Shown here one piece after another: positions 22,240 to 33,989 of a DNA stretch of 64,000 nt (within the stretch, counting starts at the first letter, position 1; the number at the start of each line of letters is the position of its first letter). The notes beneath the pieces are model-generated. The model was given only the letters and a program-made list of their open reading frames with translations. It was not told the origin of the DNA and ran no database searches. Location of the stretch: assembly GCA_030737835.1 (NCBI GenBank), contig CM060848.1:8931238-8995237 (forward strand), written 5' to 3'. This DNA is from Acorus gramineus. Lineage: Eukaryota > Streptophyta > Magnoliopsida > Acorales > Acoraceae. The translations under genes and the position numbers were made by a program.

Positions 22240-23943
22240 CGAGGCCGAGTTTTTTGTGTGTTGTTTTACGGTTTTGCCCTTGGATGTACATTGGTTTGAT
22301 GAGGTAGTGGAAGGGTTTTTTGGGGATTTCGTTCTCTCTTTGGTTTTTTTTTTGTGGTGAATGGATTGACGGAAATGGTCCTGGCCCTTCTGGGTTGCTG
22401 AGAGCCGTTGGATTGGTTTTGTGTGGGTTTATTTTTGGGAATCAACGGTGATCGTAGTGGATTTTTAGATGGTGTTCTCCGCCTTAAACATCGCTCGTTT
22501 TTCGATTTGAATCGGGGAAGATGGTTAGAGGTCGCTGAAATCATTGGTTTGAAAGAAAATTTACTCAATTCACTTTGTAATTTCATTTATTAAACGTTTT
22601 ATAAACGAATTTCTATATATTTTATTAATGTATATGTTTTAATTTTTATAAAAATTCATATTAATGAAAAAAAAAAAGATGTCATCTGCATTTGAGACGG
22701 GATTGAGTCTAAAATTTTCATTTTTAAGATTAGTTTGGTAATGGATTAAAGTTTTGATGATAAGTTGTTCTAATTTTAAGGGTTAAAGTTCCAGTAATTT
22801 TGTTTATATTTTTATTTGTAAAAAATTAAATAAAAAGTTGAGATAAATGTTTTATTAGTATTTAGGTAAAACAAAATATCTTAATTTTTATTTTAAAATT
22901 AGAACAACTGTCCGCAGTTTATCTTGATTATTTTTTATACCATACAGAGATAAATTGTACTCCTATTCATTTATCCCCACAATCAACTTATTCAACGCCT
23001 GTTGAACCTCACCAGATCCCAAATACGAGCCATCTCCTCCACAACCTATGAATGCAGAGGTGATAAGAGGGCAGCACATATCATTTTACTCCGTATGTAC
23101 ACATGGACTTCATGACCCATCCATCATATTTTAAGATGAAAAATATATAACATTAAATTATGTATATATGTACCTGGATTTCAAGACCCATTTAACATAT
23201 TTTCATACACACACACACATGCATACACATTCATATATGGCATACACAATTGCTGCAAAATGTACAGTTTAATGAACAACACCCAAAGATATATACATAT
23301 CAATAACTTGAAAGAATACTGTATATAACAGCATCTCCAATCCTATACCCAAACCACTACTTAAATTTAAATTTAAATAAAAATTACTCAAAACCCTCTC
23401 CAACCATTTATCTATACTCATACCAGATCAAGCTTTTACTCAAATCTTTACCCAAAATTTTAACATCTCTTTTATCTTCACATTTTCTTCCAATGTGACA
23501 ATTTTTTTCCTTTAACTACACATTTAGTTGAATTATATTAGATGTCTTCCTATCCTCCAAACTTTTCACCACTTCTTGAAAAAAAAAAAAAATCGGTCTT
23601 CTTCCTTAAGTCTTAATATTTGTTTTTTAACTTCTTATTTTTCTTTCAATAAAAAATATGAGTTTTACTTTTTTTTCAAATAATTGGATTATAATAATTT
23701 TTAAATTTAAATACCTTGAAGAGAAGAAAAATTGAGTAGTAAAAATATTTGAGGAAAAGACTTTGAAAATGTTTATAGGAAATAATTAAAAGAAGATGTG
23801 AATTTTAAAAAAGATTTGAATAAAACACAAAGTGATAGTCAGAAACACATCATATCAAATCAAACTTTTATTCAAATTTTAAATAAAATTTTTATATAGA
23901 TTTGAATAACGATTAGAGAAGGCTTAAGGGAATAAAGGCTCTC
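22240..23943. other. SAUR 3' region and intergenic DNA
   Basis: The first 350 bp are T- and G-rich like a 3' untranslated region, with open frames on both strands that have no family features. From about 23331 (agcatctccaatcctata) to about 23926 (tagagaaggctt) weakly inverted ends suggest an old MITE, with no confirmed target duplication. Nothing else is recognised. Confidence 0.35.
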
Positions 23944-23944
23944 T

Positions 23945-23946
<2 letters not shown>

Positions 23947-24001
<55 letters not shown>

Positions 24002-24014
24002 CGCGCGCGCGCGC
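23947..24014. repeat. (AT)n/(CG)n compound microsatellite
   Basis: About 26 AT units (23947-23998) run straight into cccgcgcgcgcgcgc. The abrupt AT-to-CG dinucleotide switch is unusual. Confidence 0.95.
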
Positions 24015-25084
24015 ACAGTAATTGAACGGACAAGTACGTGCCATTACTGATAGGCTAGCTACTCACATAATGGGCAGTTTGTTTACTTACGTAAGTGGAC
24101 GTTTAGTGGATCTAGCCCCTAATACAGGTCCTCAGCCCATTATGGCCTATTTGTCCAATGGAACTATTTAATGCTATGTACTACGGTCCATTTTTTCGGT
24201 CTCACAATAATTTGTCATAGGGCGTGGTTATTCCCACCACCTTGATTGTCAATCCCATCATGTAATATTAAAAAATCTGATTTTTTATTTTCAACATTAG
24301 GTTGATAGAGAGCCGTTGAGAAAATGCCACCAGGTTGACAAAGGTGCTGTCAAGCAAACCTATCAAGTTGATAGTGGGCCGTCGAGAAAACACTATCGAT
24401 CAGGTTAACACACCTTTGTCGAACTGGATTCAAAGAGATTATGAAGAAACGATTCGACTAGTTCACGTCAAACTTGAGACTAGTTTTAACACTGAATATG
24501 TCGAAAAGAATTTTTTTCTTACCAAACAAGACATTGGAGCACAATGTCACCTAAAGCATTCATAAAAAAGATTAAAAAAAAATGACATAAGTTTAACAAT
24601 AAGTTTACCAGATATTCAGATTATTCAATCTAATATCATATTTTTTCACTTTTATTCCATTGGTGATCAAAATGACAATCATGCAAGATTATTTTAAAAC
24701 AAATAAACTTCGTTGATTGATTGAAAAATCATTATATGTGTCACATGGGAATGAATGAAATGATATTTATTTCATTGGTTGAAGAGTTAATAGTTTTTGT
24801 GTAAACAAACAAACAAACTAAGATAAAAAAAAAAGATAGCATCCTCACACAGATATCCACACATGTTTGATGAATATCTGTCAACATGTTTAAGCTATAT
24901 TCAATGAAGGGTAGTCATCTGAAGCCCATCGGCTTGACACACCTTTGTCGAACAGGGAGTCTACAAACAAACATACTCAAATCGACACACTTCCGTTGAC
25001 AAATATAGGGGAGATTCAATCGATGTTTGTCGTCTAAAGCCCACAACACTGAACTAGGAATCTACAAACAAATATATTCAAATC
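24015..25084. other. Intergenic DNA
   Basis: There is no recognisable gene. Short phrases recur, such as cacacctttgtcgaac (about 24409 and 24941) and aggttgac/aagttgatag (24290-24380), suggesting an old degenerate repeat. The open frame 24335-24565 lies in this repeat. Confidence 0.35.
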
Positions 25085-25480
25085 ATACATTATTCTAACA
25101 ATACCCTATCTTCCTATCAAAACTCTAACTTTGAATAAAAAAAATCTTCAATACTTGTAATGTAAGGGTTTTAAACCAAACAAATGCAATCACAATCATA
25201 AGTTGCAATCCGAAAATAAAAAATACCCAAGCCATATATTTATCTAAAAATGCTTTAAATTTCAATCAAAACCCTAATTAATTTCAAATTAAAAAAAACC
25301 TCAATACTTGTAATTTAAGGGTTTAAATCAAACGAATGCAATCACAATCCTAATTATTTTCAATCCAAAAAAATTAAAAAATAGAGCCCAAATCATACAT
25401 TCTCTAAAAATACCCTAACTTGCTATCAAAAACCTAACTTCCAATTAAAAAATCGCAATAATTGAAAAATAGGAAGAGAA
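25085..25480. repeat. Tandem repeat, about 2.5 units of 130-170 bp
   Basis: The units share aatacttgtaat, taagggttt, aaacaaatgcaatcacaatc and tctaaaaata. They begin near 25090, 25225 and 25395. AT-rich and non-coding. The array abuts the MULE-type MITE that starts at 25660. Confidence 0.6.
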
Positions 25481-25659
25481 CAACTAACTCATAAATTACT
25501 AATAACAATGGATGTAAATGAGATTTATATAGTGATTTACCCGTTTCTTTAGATTTGGGGGCGTCTTGGGAGGCTGATAGAGTGTGTTTCTTTGAAGTGT
25601 CATTTATGGAATTTTTTTTTCCAAAGATTATAGAACAAGAAATTAGTCCATTGATAGAT

Positions 25660-25930
25660 GAGAGATGGTATACTCAGTCTATTTTGCAGGCCGTTTTGTA
25701 GATCCATAGTGTATACTACGCTATCATAGTATATGAAGTTCTATTATAGTGTATGACATAAAATATTTTATCATTTTTTAATATGAAAAAATACACTAAT
25801 GTATCTTAGTATATACTTTATTTCATATGACAACATGAACTTCAATGAGAGAGTGTATGATTTTTGTTAAAAAGAAAACTGATGTGGACTGCAATTGGGG
25901 TTGCACAAGGGACTGGACATATCATTTTCC
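25660..25930. mobile_element. MULE-type MITE (family B, copy 3)
   Basis: The left end is gagagatggtatactcagtc. The right end on the minus strand is ggaaaatgatatgtccagtc. The flanking nonamers ttgatagat (25651-25659) and tagatagat (25931-25939) agree at 8 of 9. The interior has repeated 'agtgtat' phrases and no coding potential. Confidence 0.8.
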
Positions 25931-26050
25931 TAGATAGATTAACAAATTATCTAAAGCAGAAAAGTCCACTATGGTGCTATTTTCCAGTGATTTCTTTTCT
26001 TTGAGTACACCCAGTTTTAGCATTACAGTCATAGCTCTAAGCCTATAATG

Positions 26051-26329
26051 AAAAAAAATGATGTTACACAGTTTCTTTGCCAACCTCAATTCCAGTATGA
26101 TATGCGTTGATAGAAAATCACCAGAACAAATACTCACATTTATGAGGTATATACTTCGACAAATTTTTTTGTATTTTCTATAAATGATACTATTCAATTT
26201 ATTAGAGTATATACTTCATCTTTTATAATATTACATGCTTCATTAGATGAAGTCTATGATTTATACAAAAATAAAAACATGTATGGTATGTGTTTGGAAC
26301 TATAAAATGGACTGGGTGTAACATTTTCC
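26051..26329. mobile_element. Probable family B MITE with one certain end
   Basis: The right end ggactgggtgtaacattttcc (read here to 26329) is a clear family B terminus, and the interior contains the tatacttca and gatgaagtctatg phrases. A left end at tgatgttacacagtt near 26059 is plausible, but no matching target duplication was found. Confidence 0.5.
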
Positions 26330-26623
26330 AACATTTTAAGATCAAAATTCCGCTATAGTTTGCGTCCATTCACAAAGATGCATGCATTACAACACTCTTG
26401 TTCTCTATATCTCCCTGTTTGGATGGAGGGACAAGGAGAGTATAAGATGGAATAAGTATGGATATGGGAAAATATATGTTTGTTTGTGGACCTATGGTGT
26501 ATAAAGTGGTATACCAATGCCAATATAAATAGGTATAAGCAGATATAAAAATTCCAAAGTCCCTCTAGTATAGGCTTATATCAACTTATCTATTCCAGTG
26601 GAATATATTGGGCCCACTGTCAT

Positions 26624-26632
26624 ATCAGGAAA
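26624..26632. repeat. Target site duplication of the 3.7 kb MULE-type element (left)
   Basis: atcaggaaa here and atcaagaaa at 30328-30336 agree at 8 of 9. Confidence 0.65.
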
Positions 26633-26829
26633 GAGTTTTGCTACACTCAGTTACAAACCTAGTCCAAATATCAGACCCCACATCAGCTAGTCCACGTGCA
26701 TTTTTTTTTAATTCCACGTCAGCCTCCAAAAAGAGCTGCCAAAATTCCCACCCCAAAAGTTCTCGCCCATTTTTTTGAGTTGCCATCCTGTTTTGTATTC
26801 ATTTTTCTCTTCCCTCTTTTTTCTGCTTT

Positions 26830-27400
26830 TCATTTACTGTTTCTTTTTCTCTCTCTCTCCTCGGCAGCAACCACCACAAAGCAGCTCCACGAAGATGATA
26901 ACCACCACCACCCTCCGCCACAGCAGACGGGGAGACAGAGGAGAGGATTCGGCGTAGGAAAATTAAAAAAAGGTACTGAAGGGGGTGAGAGAGAGGTACC
27001 ACAATGAGCTCGACCCTGTCGTCCCCACCGCCATCCGTTTTGACTCTCTCCGACATGAAATCCTAGATCCTCATCCACCTCACCATCCGATCCGACGGCG
27101 TTGAGCGTCATCAGACTATCCATCGATGAGCTCCTATTGCAGGTGGTGATCACAACATGTTTCATGAAATGCGTGAGTGGAATTGTCGGTGCTAATGATG
27201 CGTTTGTTTGTTGTAGGTGGATGCGCAAGCGGCTCTGATTGGGAGATGAAGAACCCGTTGGATGTGGTAGAGATGTTGGTGGCAGAGGAGGAGAGAGTGA
27301 CGAGGTCTCTATTGGAGCTCCCCATTTGGGGGTCTCCGAGGGACCTCGTTGCTGCTGTAGCTAATGGTGGTGATGACGATAATTCAGGTTGATTGAGGTT
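26830..27400 (+). pseudogene. GC-rich gene-like segment inside the MULE-type element
   Basis: A pyrimidine-rich leader (ttctctctctcctcggcagc) leads into codon-biased sequence. One frame from 27004 reads MSSTLSSPPPSVLTLSDMKS and then stops. Another, at about 27217-27390, reads LDVVEMLVAEEERVTRSLLE, ending GGDDDNSG. Between them gt...ttgtag gives possible splice signals (acceptor near 27215). The composition differs from the AT-rich surroundings, as in exons captured by Pack-MULEs. The source gene is not recognised. Overlapping minus-strand frames are equally long, so the strand is uncertain. Confidence 0.35.
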
Positions 27401-27603
27401 ATGATGGGTCTTTTGTAGATGTGTCGCTGTTTTTTTTACAAGTGAAGCTAAGAATTTTTCCTTATGATTGTGATCAATGTTTGCGGTTTTTTTGCGGGTT
27501 GGCGTTCTTGCTGTTTGAATTTGCATGTGCTACGTGAGATTTGACATTCCATTGGATCTTTTCTATTATTAAAAGATAATAAAAATTAATGAAGTATATA
27601 CCT

Positions 27604-29046
27604 CATCTAAGGAGGTATATACTCATATAAGGAAGTATATAACTCATTGGATGATAAACAAAGTACATGAGACTTGGGACTACAAAAAGAATTCTATGTA
27701 AAGTCGTCTTGCCTTTGGTAGAAGAATATGCTTGGATTTGATATTCAAGGATAGTCTTGTGTGTAATGCCAAGGTGCTCTCTTAGGCTTTCGAATGCGGT
27801 CTGTTGCTGACGATAGATGACGACATATTCAACCATATTCACCACCATGGACAACTTTTTCTTTTTCGTTTCGAAATGTGTATGTACAGATCTTTATTAC
27901 GTATATACTAATTACTTAAATATCACAAGTAAATCGCATATAGTTTGTCGAAGAAGATTTACTCCCGATGATGACTTGGTTAGTTTGTATTGGGATGCTG
28001 ACATGGCATTAAGTCATTAACCTATTGGGATGGAGTTTAATAGTATAGGTGGGATCAAAATTATAAAGTTCACAATACAATTTTCAGATGGGATCACAAC
28101 CATACCAGCTAGACAAAAAATTTGAAATATATATGACATTCACAAATATAGTTTTGAATAATTTTGCTATTTATAAGAAGTTAACCTTTTGTTTCCAACA
28201 TGGCGTTTACATTCCTTAATCGCGTTACTTATCTAATCCATAACAAAGCATATACCTCACCCTCCAAAGCATATAACACAATCACCAAACTCAATGCACA
28301 AAAATTTTGTGTCAATCACAGAAGGCATATTTTACATTTTTCTTTCTTTCATTTTGACGATGAACAAAATAATCACACCGCACAACAAAAAAATCATAAC
28401 CAAAGTTCTTAGCCAAATAATACCAATTATATAACAGTCAAAACATGGTAGAATATACATCAGTCAAAACAATACCATTTACTTGTTCAAACTTTATAAA
28501 ATTTATCATCCATAAATCAAGCGGTAATCATAGCACACATATAAGCCATATCATCCTTGATGTTAAAATAACAACAAATATCAAGCATCCTTCAAACAAT
28601 TCAATGATAGATGAGGGCATTATAGTCTTGCCCATCGAACTGCTACGGAGCAAGGACATCAAGAATGAGAAGCCACCTCGCAGCTTCTTCTAGCACCATC
28701 TTTTGCAATAATTGACAACCATCTTCGTCCAAACAATATGCTCCTTCTTGCGGAGGGAGTCGCATAGGAGGAACCATTTTTTGGTTGATGATGTTGCAAT
28801 TGTAGCTTGCTTCTTGTTGTGGTCCCCCGGTTTTCCCAATGCCAGACATTGATTTTGGTAGTGCAACAACTTTCAGGAATGAACTAATTTTATTACGCCA
28901 TCAAATCAAATCAAATATATGTATGTACGTTGTCAAATAGACATATACCACTCCATAGAATGTATATACCTCGATAGCAATTTCATGATCACTAAACTAA
29001 TATGTTCATATTAGAAACATATACATGCAGAACGTGTGAAAAAAAT
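27604..29046. other. AT-rich interior of the MULE-type element
   Basis: No intact gene. A minus-strand stretch at about 28640-28850 (frame starting MSGIGKTGGPQQEASYNCNI) may be a further decayed exon upstream or downstream of the PMD-like block, but has no motif I can name. Confidence 0.35.
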
Positions 29047-29340
29047 TCATGATCGAAAGCTGATCGATGAAGGAGATGTGCTTTTCTCCATCACAGATGT
29101 CCTGCGCGCCGAAAGACCAAAAATGACCGCCACATCCGACAGGGTGAACTGAAGTTCCTTCCCCTTGATGATGAATCTCTCCTGCACAGGGTTCCAGAAA
29201 GATAAAGTTGTCTCTAACAAGCACTTCTCCATCCCGAATGGAGGGATGTCGAGGAAACCCCTAAATGGAGTAGATTTGATGCTCTGCTCTAAATGTACAG
29301 ATGCCTCTCGTTGAGCTTCATATCCTTCATGAAATCAACT
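29047..29340 (-). pseudogene. PMD/DUF1985-like transposon protein fragment
   Basis: On the minus strand the reading EQSIKSTPFRGFLDIPPF is followed by LSFWNPVQERFIIKGKELQF and TLSDVAVIFGLSARR. The pattern 'TPF..FL.IP... L...L..W.......I.GK.L.FTL.DVA.I.GL' is that of the N-terminal half of plant mobile-domain or DUF1985-type proteins carried by plant DNA transposons. The frame ends after about 60 residues. The upstream minus-strand frame (29335-29577, with YTIDVLLYHLIARVFVVKGV) could be a preceding exon. No start, complete domain or catalytic partner is left. It is similar in kind to, but clearly different in sequence from, the PMD gene at 6228-8259. Confidence 0.5.
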
Positions 29341-31339
29341 ATTCGTGTGGCTGTGCACCTCGTGTTCAGCGGCTTCAAAGAAGACTTCACCTACTTCAGG
29401 GACGCCTTTAACAACAAAAACTCGTGCTATTAAATGATAAAGAAGCACATCAATAGTGTATGAACGGTCAAGGTATATTCTTGACAATACTTCCTGTTTC
29501 CATGATGGCCGAATTAGTGAAAGATGAAGGTTGAAAATGGTGAGTGGATTAGGGTTTCTAAGGAACAGAAAACCCATTGAGGAGGTCTTCGATTTCTGGT
29601 TTCAAGTTTTGAAACAGGGAAAAAAATTAATTTAAGATTAAAAGCATCGAAATAATATTGAAATATTTGATTGATGAGACCATATGCTAAAAAAATTATA
29701 ACAAGAAAGAGAGTGTGGGGTGGTGCAGATATCCAGTCTCCTCTAGAGTGCTGCAAAAATGGTGAAAGTCGATGGTGTGAGTGGTGACACAGATAAGAGA
29801 TGGTGAGGCGGTGAGGGAAGAGAAGGGAACAGATATTTGCTAGTGAAGCGGAGAGGGAAGGTTAGAGAGAGAGTGTGTCTTTGTTTTGTGGAAGACAAAA
29901 GGTTTTTAGTTGAAGAAAGAGAGAGTATGAGTGTTTTGTAGAAAATGAATAGGGAGAGAGAAAAGTTGCATTGGAACTCGAAACGAATAAGTGCATACAG
30001 AAAAATTGATGGAACAGGGTACATACTCGAACCGAATAAGTACATGCTGCTTACAAAGGCGCATGTACCGGTACATTTGAACCGTGCTTCGAGAATTGTC
30101 GATTGGCCATGAGACATTGTCAGAAACGTATGCTCGACCATTTAATACGGTGTCAAATGACCATTTAATGTAATGACATTGGCAAATCTTGAATTTCAAA
30201 TTTTGAAATACATCGAGCCCACCTAATTTAAAAAACAATTAAAGCCACGTCATCTCATATTTCCATGTAAGATCTGACGTGGGGATTGAGTTTTGAACAG
30301 AGAAATAGCCGGAGTGTATCATTTTCCATCAAGAAATATTTTCCCTTGCCCTGTATTTTTGAACCAACCTGGCCTGTCTTTGTGTTGTGCCTGTGTCATT
30401 TGGAGCGCTCTGTTTGAAAATTTGGGTACATAATTTTTTCCTCGAAGTTATGTATTTCCAATTTGGTATTTGGATTTGATTTTGTTAAAATCCAAGATGA
30501 AGAGGTTTAAATATGAGTTTACTATGAGATGTCCAGTTTTGAGTTAGCTTTCGTACAGAAGTGGAATTAGATCAACTGGATTCTTGTAGTAAAAGTTATG
30601 GGTATTTTTCCAAGTATACCCCGGGGAGGGAAATTCTGGCAGCAGCCCTGTTCTATGTTTAGCTCTAATTTCGGAATAGCTGGAGAGATTATTTGATCTT
30701 GGCATGAACATGAAAGTTGTAGATAATCTTCTTGGCTTTCCAACGGACTTGGAATTGTGCAATTCGGAGCTATATTGAGAAAGTTATGGCTGTTCCAGTG
30801 AAGCATGCGCAGAATTTCTAGTCAAAGGGCGACTAGGTCATTTCCCCCTCTTTTAGATATTTGTGTGCAACAAATATCTCTCTTTCTCTCTCTCTCTCTC
30901 TTCCCCTCTCACTTCCACGCCTAGCTCTCAAGCCCTCTCTCTTCCTCCCTCACAAGCCCCCAAGTGTTTGTGGAAATGTTTCAAAGAGAAGAAGAGAAGG
31001 AGGAAGTGAAGGAGGAAAAGAAGCTTTGTCTAGGTGTGTTGTTGTTGTTGTTTCTTCCCTTCTCTCAAGCTCCCTCTCATGATCCCCCCCCCCTGATTTG
31101 CAGCCATGGAGGAGGCTGAGGAGAGGCCGAGGAGGTGGCGGTGTTGGTGGTCGCGGGTGCGTCGAGGGCCCCCGAACCTCCCCCCCCCCCCTTTCGTTCC
31201 CCCTCCAAGGTGAGCTCCTCCCCTTCTTTTCTTGGTTTTCATGGCTTAAGGGGATGTTAGGGAGGTCATGCATGTTGGGTAGATGTGTTAGGGTGTGTGT
31301 GAGGGGTTGGGAAGGGTTAAAATGAGGTTGGGATGGGCT

Positions 31340-31830
31340 GGGCGCGCGCGCAGGCGTGCGCTGGCAGGTGCAGTCGGGCGCCCAGACGCGCGCGGGCGCG
31401 TGCGCGCGAGTGCGCGGGAGTGCGCGCGGGTGCGAGCGGGTGCTGGCGCGAGCGGGGATGCGCACGGGAGTGCACGCGTGGGGCAGTGCGCCTGGGCATG
31501 CACCTGGGCGCTGGGCTGGGGACCAGTGCGCGCGCGTGCGTGCGCGTGCTGGGGCGTGCGCGGGGTGCTGTGCGGGGGCACGGGCTGGACGCGCAGTGCG
31601 CGCGGGAGCGCGCGAGCGTGCGCGCACGTGCGGCAGCGCGTCTAGGCGCGCGGCAGTGCGCCGATGGTGCTGGGGTGCGTGCGTGCGTGCACATTCGTGC
31701 GTGTTCGTGCGGGGGGCCATGCGTGTGGCTGCCCGAGGGTTCGGGTAGGTGTTGGGGCACTCGGACTCGCGTGCGTACGTGCGTGCTCGCATGCGTGCGA
31801 GTCCGTATGCATGCTTGTCTGAGTATTGGG
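31340..31830. repeat. gcgcgtgcg-rich low-complexity block in the LTR
   Basis: Nearly 500 bp built of gtgcgcgcg words with strong G-over-C strand skew on the plus strand. The shorter relative is at 40930-41180. Long open frames on both strands (up to 280 codons, Arg/Ala/His/Pro-rich on the minus strand) arise because stop codons are rare in such DNA. They are not treated as genes. Confidence 0.85.
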
Positions 31831-32398
31831 TATTTCTAATGATTTCTATGTGTAAATTGTGTTGTTTCTCACCAATTGGATGTCCCTACCTTGCATATCT
31901 CGTCGGATGGGATGCGCGAGGTCCTGGCTCATAAGGTGAGTCGTTTGATTCCAATCCCCCCCCCTCCCTCTCTAGGGATGCGCTCAACTCGCGTAGACGC
32001 GCGTTGCGCATCGATTGGGGCCCCTAGCTAAATTATGTAGACACCCGTGCTTGCCTGATTATTATGATATATCCATGCCACCTTAGACTTTGTATGCTAG
32101 GGATACGCACCCTTATATCATCTATAGCGGCCTATGCATGTTTAGTAATCTTGTCCTTAATTGGAAAACCCCGACTATGCATGTTCCCATTTAGTTTAAT
32201 TTATTTAAATCAAGATGGGATTATGTGGTTATATTGTTGTAAGCATACATTAGAGAATATTATAACTTTGTTGTTATAATATATGTTTCCTCGCATCTTA
32301 GTTATGCACCGTGGAGGAATTCTTGAGAATTCATGACATTAGAAATGTTAGGAAGCACTGTCGACGGATCCAAGAGGATCGCATGCGTGTGAGTAGAC

Positions 32399-33481
32399 TG
32401 TTTCTCTTCCCTTCGTCGGATCCGTGTAGGGACTCCCCGGCATTAGACAGGCTATCCTGACAGAGGGCTCCCATCTGTAGGCATCTCCTGATGTGTTTCG
32501 GACAGTGCTGATCGTGGGAGTATACCAGGTAAGCTACGGAGCGGGGTCGTGCTCCCGGTGGACCAAGGGTGAATAGCAGTCTAGTCAGTCCCAAAAGGCC
32601 CATGTCACCCCCTAAAGGGTGAGGGTGAGGGTGGGTCGGCGATGTTACGACCCACTAGCTTGTGTAGTTACTCCCGTTTAGGGACTATGACTACTTTAAG
32701 GTTAATATGAGTGTGTTGGTTGTTGTTATGCATGTGTGTGATATCTCGATGAGCGAGTATCGAGAGTGGTTGTTTTCCATTGGGTTTCGCTTTGCGAACG
32801 TGGGATCGTTCTCCCCTTCGTTGGATCCGATGTAGGAACTCCCCGGCGTTGGCTATACCTGTCAGAGGACTAGGCGGAGGCCACGAGGGTGGGAGAGGCT
32901 ACCGGTGGACCAAGGGTGTAGAGCGGTGAGTTGAGGAGATCGGGTTGTAGATACTACCCGGGAGAGGGTTAATGAATGATGTCGCGAGCGTGGAATCGTT
33001 CTCCCCTTCGTTGGATCCGTGTAGTGACATCCCCGGCGTTAGACAGGCTATCCTGACAGAGGGCTCCCATCTGTAGGTACCTCCGATGTGTTCGGACAGT
33101 GCTGATTGTGGGAGTATACCAGGTAAGCTACGGAGCGGGGAGAGGCTACCGGTGGACCAGGGGTGTAGAGCAATCTAAGTCTCTTCCCAAAGTCCCAAGA
33201 TGTCTCCTTTCAGGAGTGAGGGTGTGGATGAGGCGAAGACACGTCGCCTCGTGACCCATTCGTTGTTCGACCGTTCCCATAGTTGTTGGGTCCGGTCTCG
33301 TGATCGATGTTGAAGGACATCGATGGGCGATTATCTAGATGTAGATGATCCAGTAGTGTTGGGTAGACCAGTAAATCCGGGTCTCTTCGACCGATGGTAT
33401 GGTCTCTCCCCATAAGTCCCAAAAGACTCCCTCCGGGAGTGAGGGTGGGGGTGAGGTTGGTCGCGCCGCCGCGTGACCCAG
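32399..33481 (+). repeat. Degenerate direct repeats inside the LTR
   Basis: At least three partial copies (about 32399-32653, 32796-32980, 32980-33260), with a fourth tail at 33401-33481, share ccttcgttggatcc, ccatctgtaggta, tgggagtataccaggtaagc, ggtggacca and gagtgagggtg...gtgaccca blocks. The tail forms hairpins such as cgccgccgcgtgacc. The solo LTR has the same set at about 42400-43085. Confidence 0.75.
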
Positions 33482-33989
33482 TTATCCATGGGTTTCTACC
33501 CATGTTTTCCTTGAAAGGAAATTGATTATGTGTTGAACTGTAGAATGGTGATTGGTTTCCAGCCACTCACTGAGCTTGTAGCTCACCCCTCGCATACTGT
33601 TTCTTTTCAGGGGCAGTGTTGGGCGTGGAGCTGGAGCTTTCCTGTGGCGTGGTCTTATGGGCGTGGAGCGTTCTGCCGGCGGGTGGTGAGTGTGAGGCTG
33701 TCAGCATTCCTAGAGTCATTTTATGCTTTGTAAATCGTGCATGTGGCACAGGTTGTATTTTCTTTGGTCTAGACTTGGCTTTCACAGGATATTGATTGTG
33801 TATTCGGGTCTGTAATAATGTTTTTGATTTACAGACATTGTTATATATTATGCTTCCGCTTTTCAGTCAGTTATCATTATCTTGCTTTGCCGCCTTGTGT
33901 ATTGTTGTTGGTGTCCTTATTGACCTCAGGTATTGATAGCTGATATTATTATTATTTTGCCACGTCTCGGGGACGCCTGGGGCGTGACA

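Larger units (their letters stand above)
26633..30327 (-). mobile_element. Degenerate MULE-type element with PMD-like fragment (possible parent of family B)
   Basis: The left end gagttttgctacactcagtt and the right end on the minus strand ggaaaatgatacactccggc share the tacactc core and mirror the two alternative family B termini. The subterminal regions also correspond (aatatcagaccccaca / caatccccacgtcagat). Nine-base flanks agree at 8 of 9. The interior holds a minus-strand PMD-like fragment (29047-29340), GC-rich captured-looking DNA (about 26830-27400), and the family B phrase tacctcatctaaggaggtat near 27600. No transposase is visible, so it needs one in trans. Confidence 0.65.
30383..33989 (+). 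mobile_element. Long (3.6 kb) LTR of a Ty3/Gypsy-type retrotransposon
   Basis: The LTR starts TGTTGTGCCTGTGTCATT and ends GGGGCGTGACA. The same start and end bound the solo copy at 40083-43604, which confirms the edges. Six bases after the end lies the primer binding site. Inside, in order: a (CT)n leader (30880-30901), a G+C-rich gcgcgtgcg low-complexity block (31340-31830), then recombined direct repeats (32399-33481), each with a ttggatccgtgtagg/ctccccggc/gggagtataccagg core, and a conserved 3' part beginning cactcactgagcttgtagct. The first LTR of an element whose second LTR is not in the window; it is truncated downstream. Confidence 0.82.

Noticed and set aside
22070..22291. Minus-strand frame opposite the SAUR gene
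   Set aside because: Arg/Gly-rich shadow of the GC-rich SAUR coding strand.
29743..30238. Overlapping minus-strand frames of 110-132 codons
   Set aside because: Ser/Leu/Phe-rich readings of gagaga-type purine tracts at the element's edge; no family features.
30950..31839. Long open frames on both strands (up to 280 codons) over the gcgcgtgcg block
   Set aside because: They are Arg/Ala/His/Pro low-complexity translations of a GC-rich repeat with few possible stops, present on several frames at once and inside an LTR.
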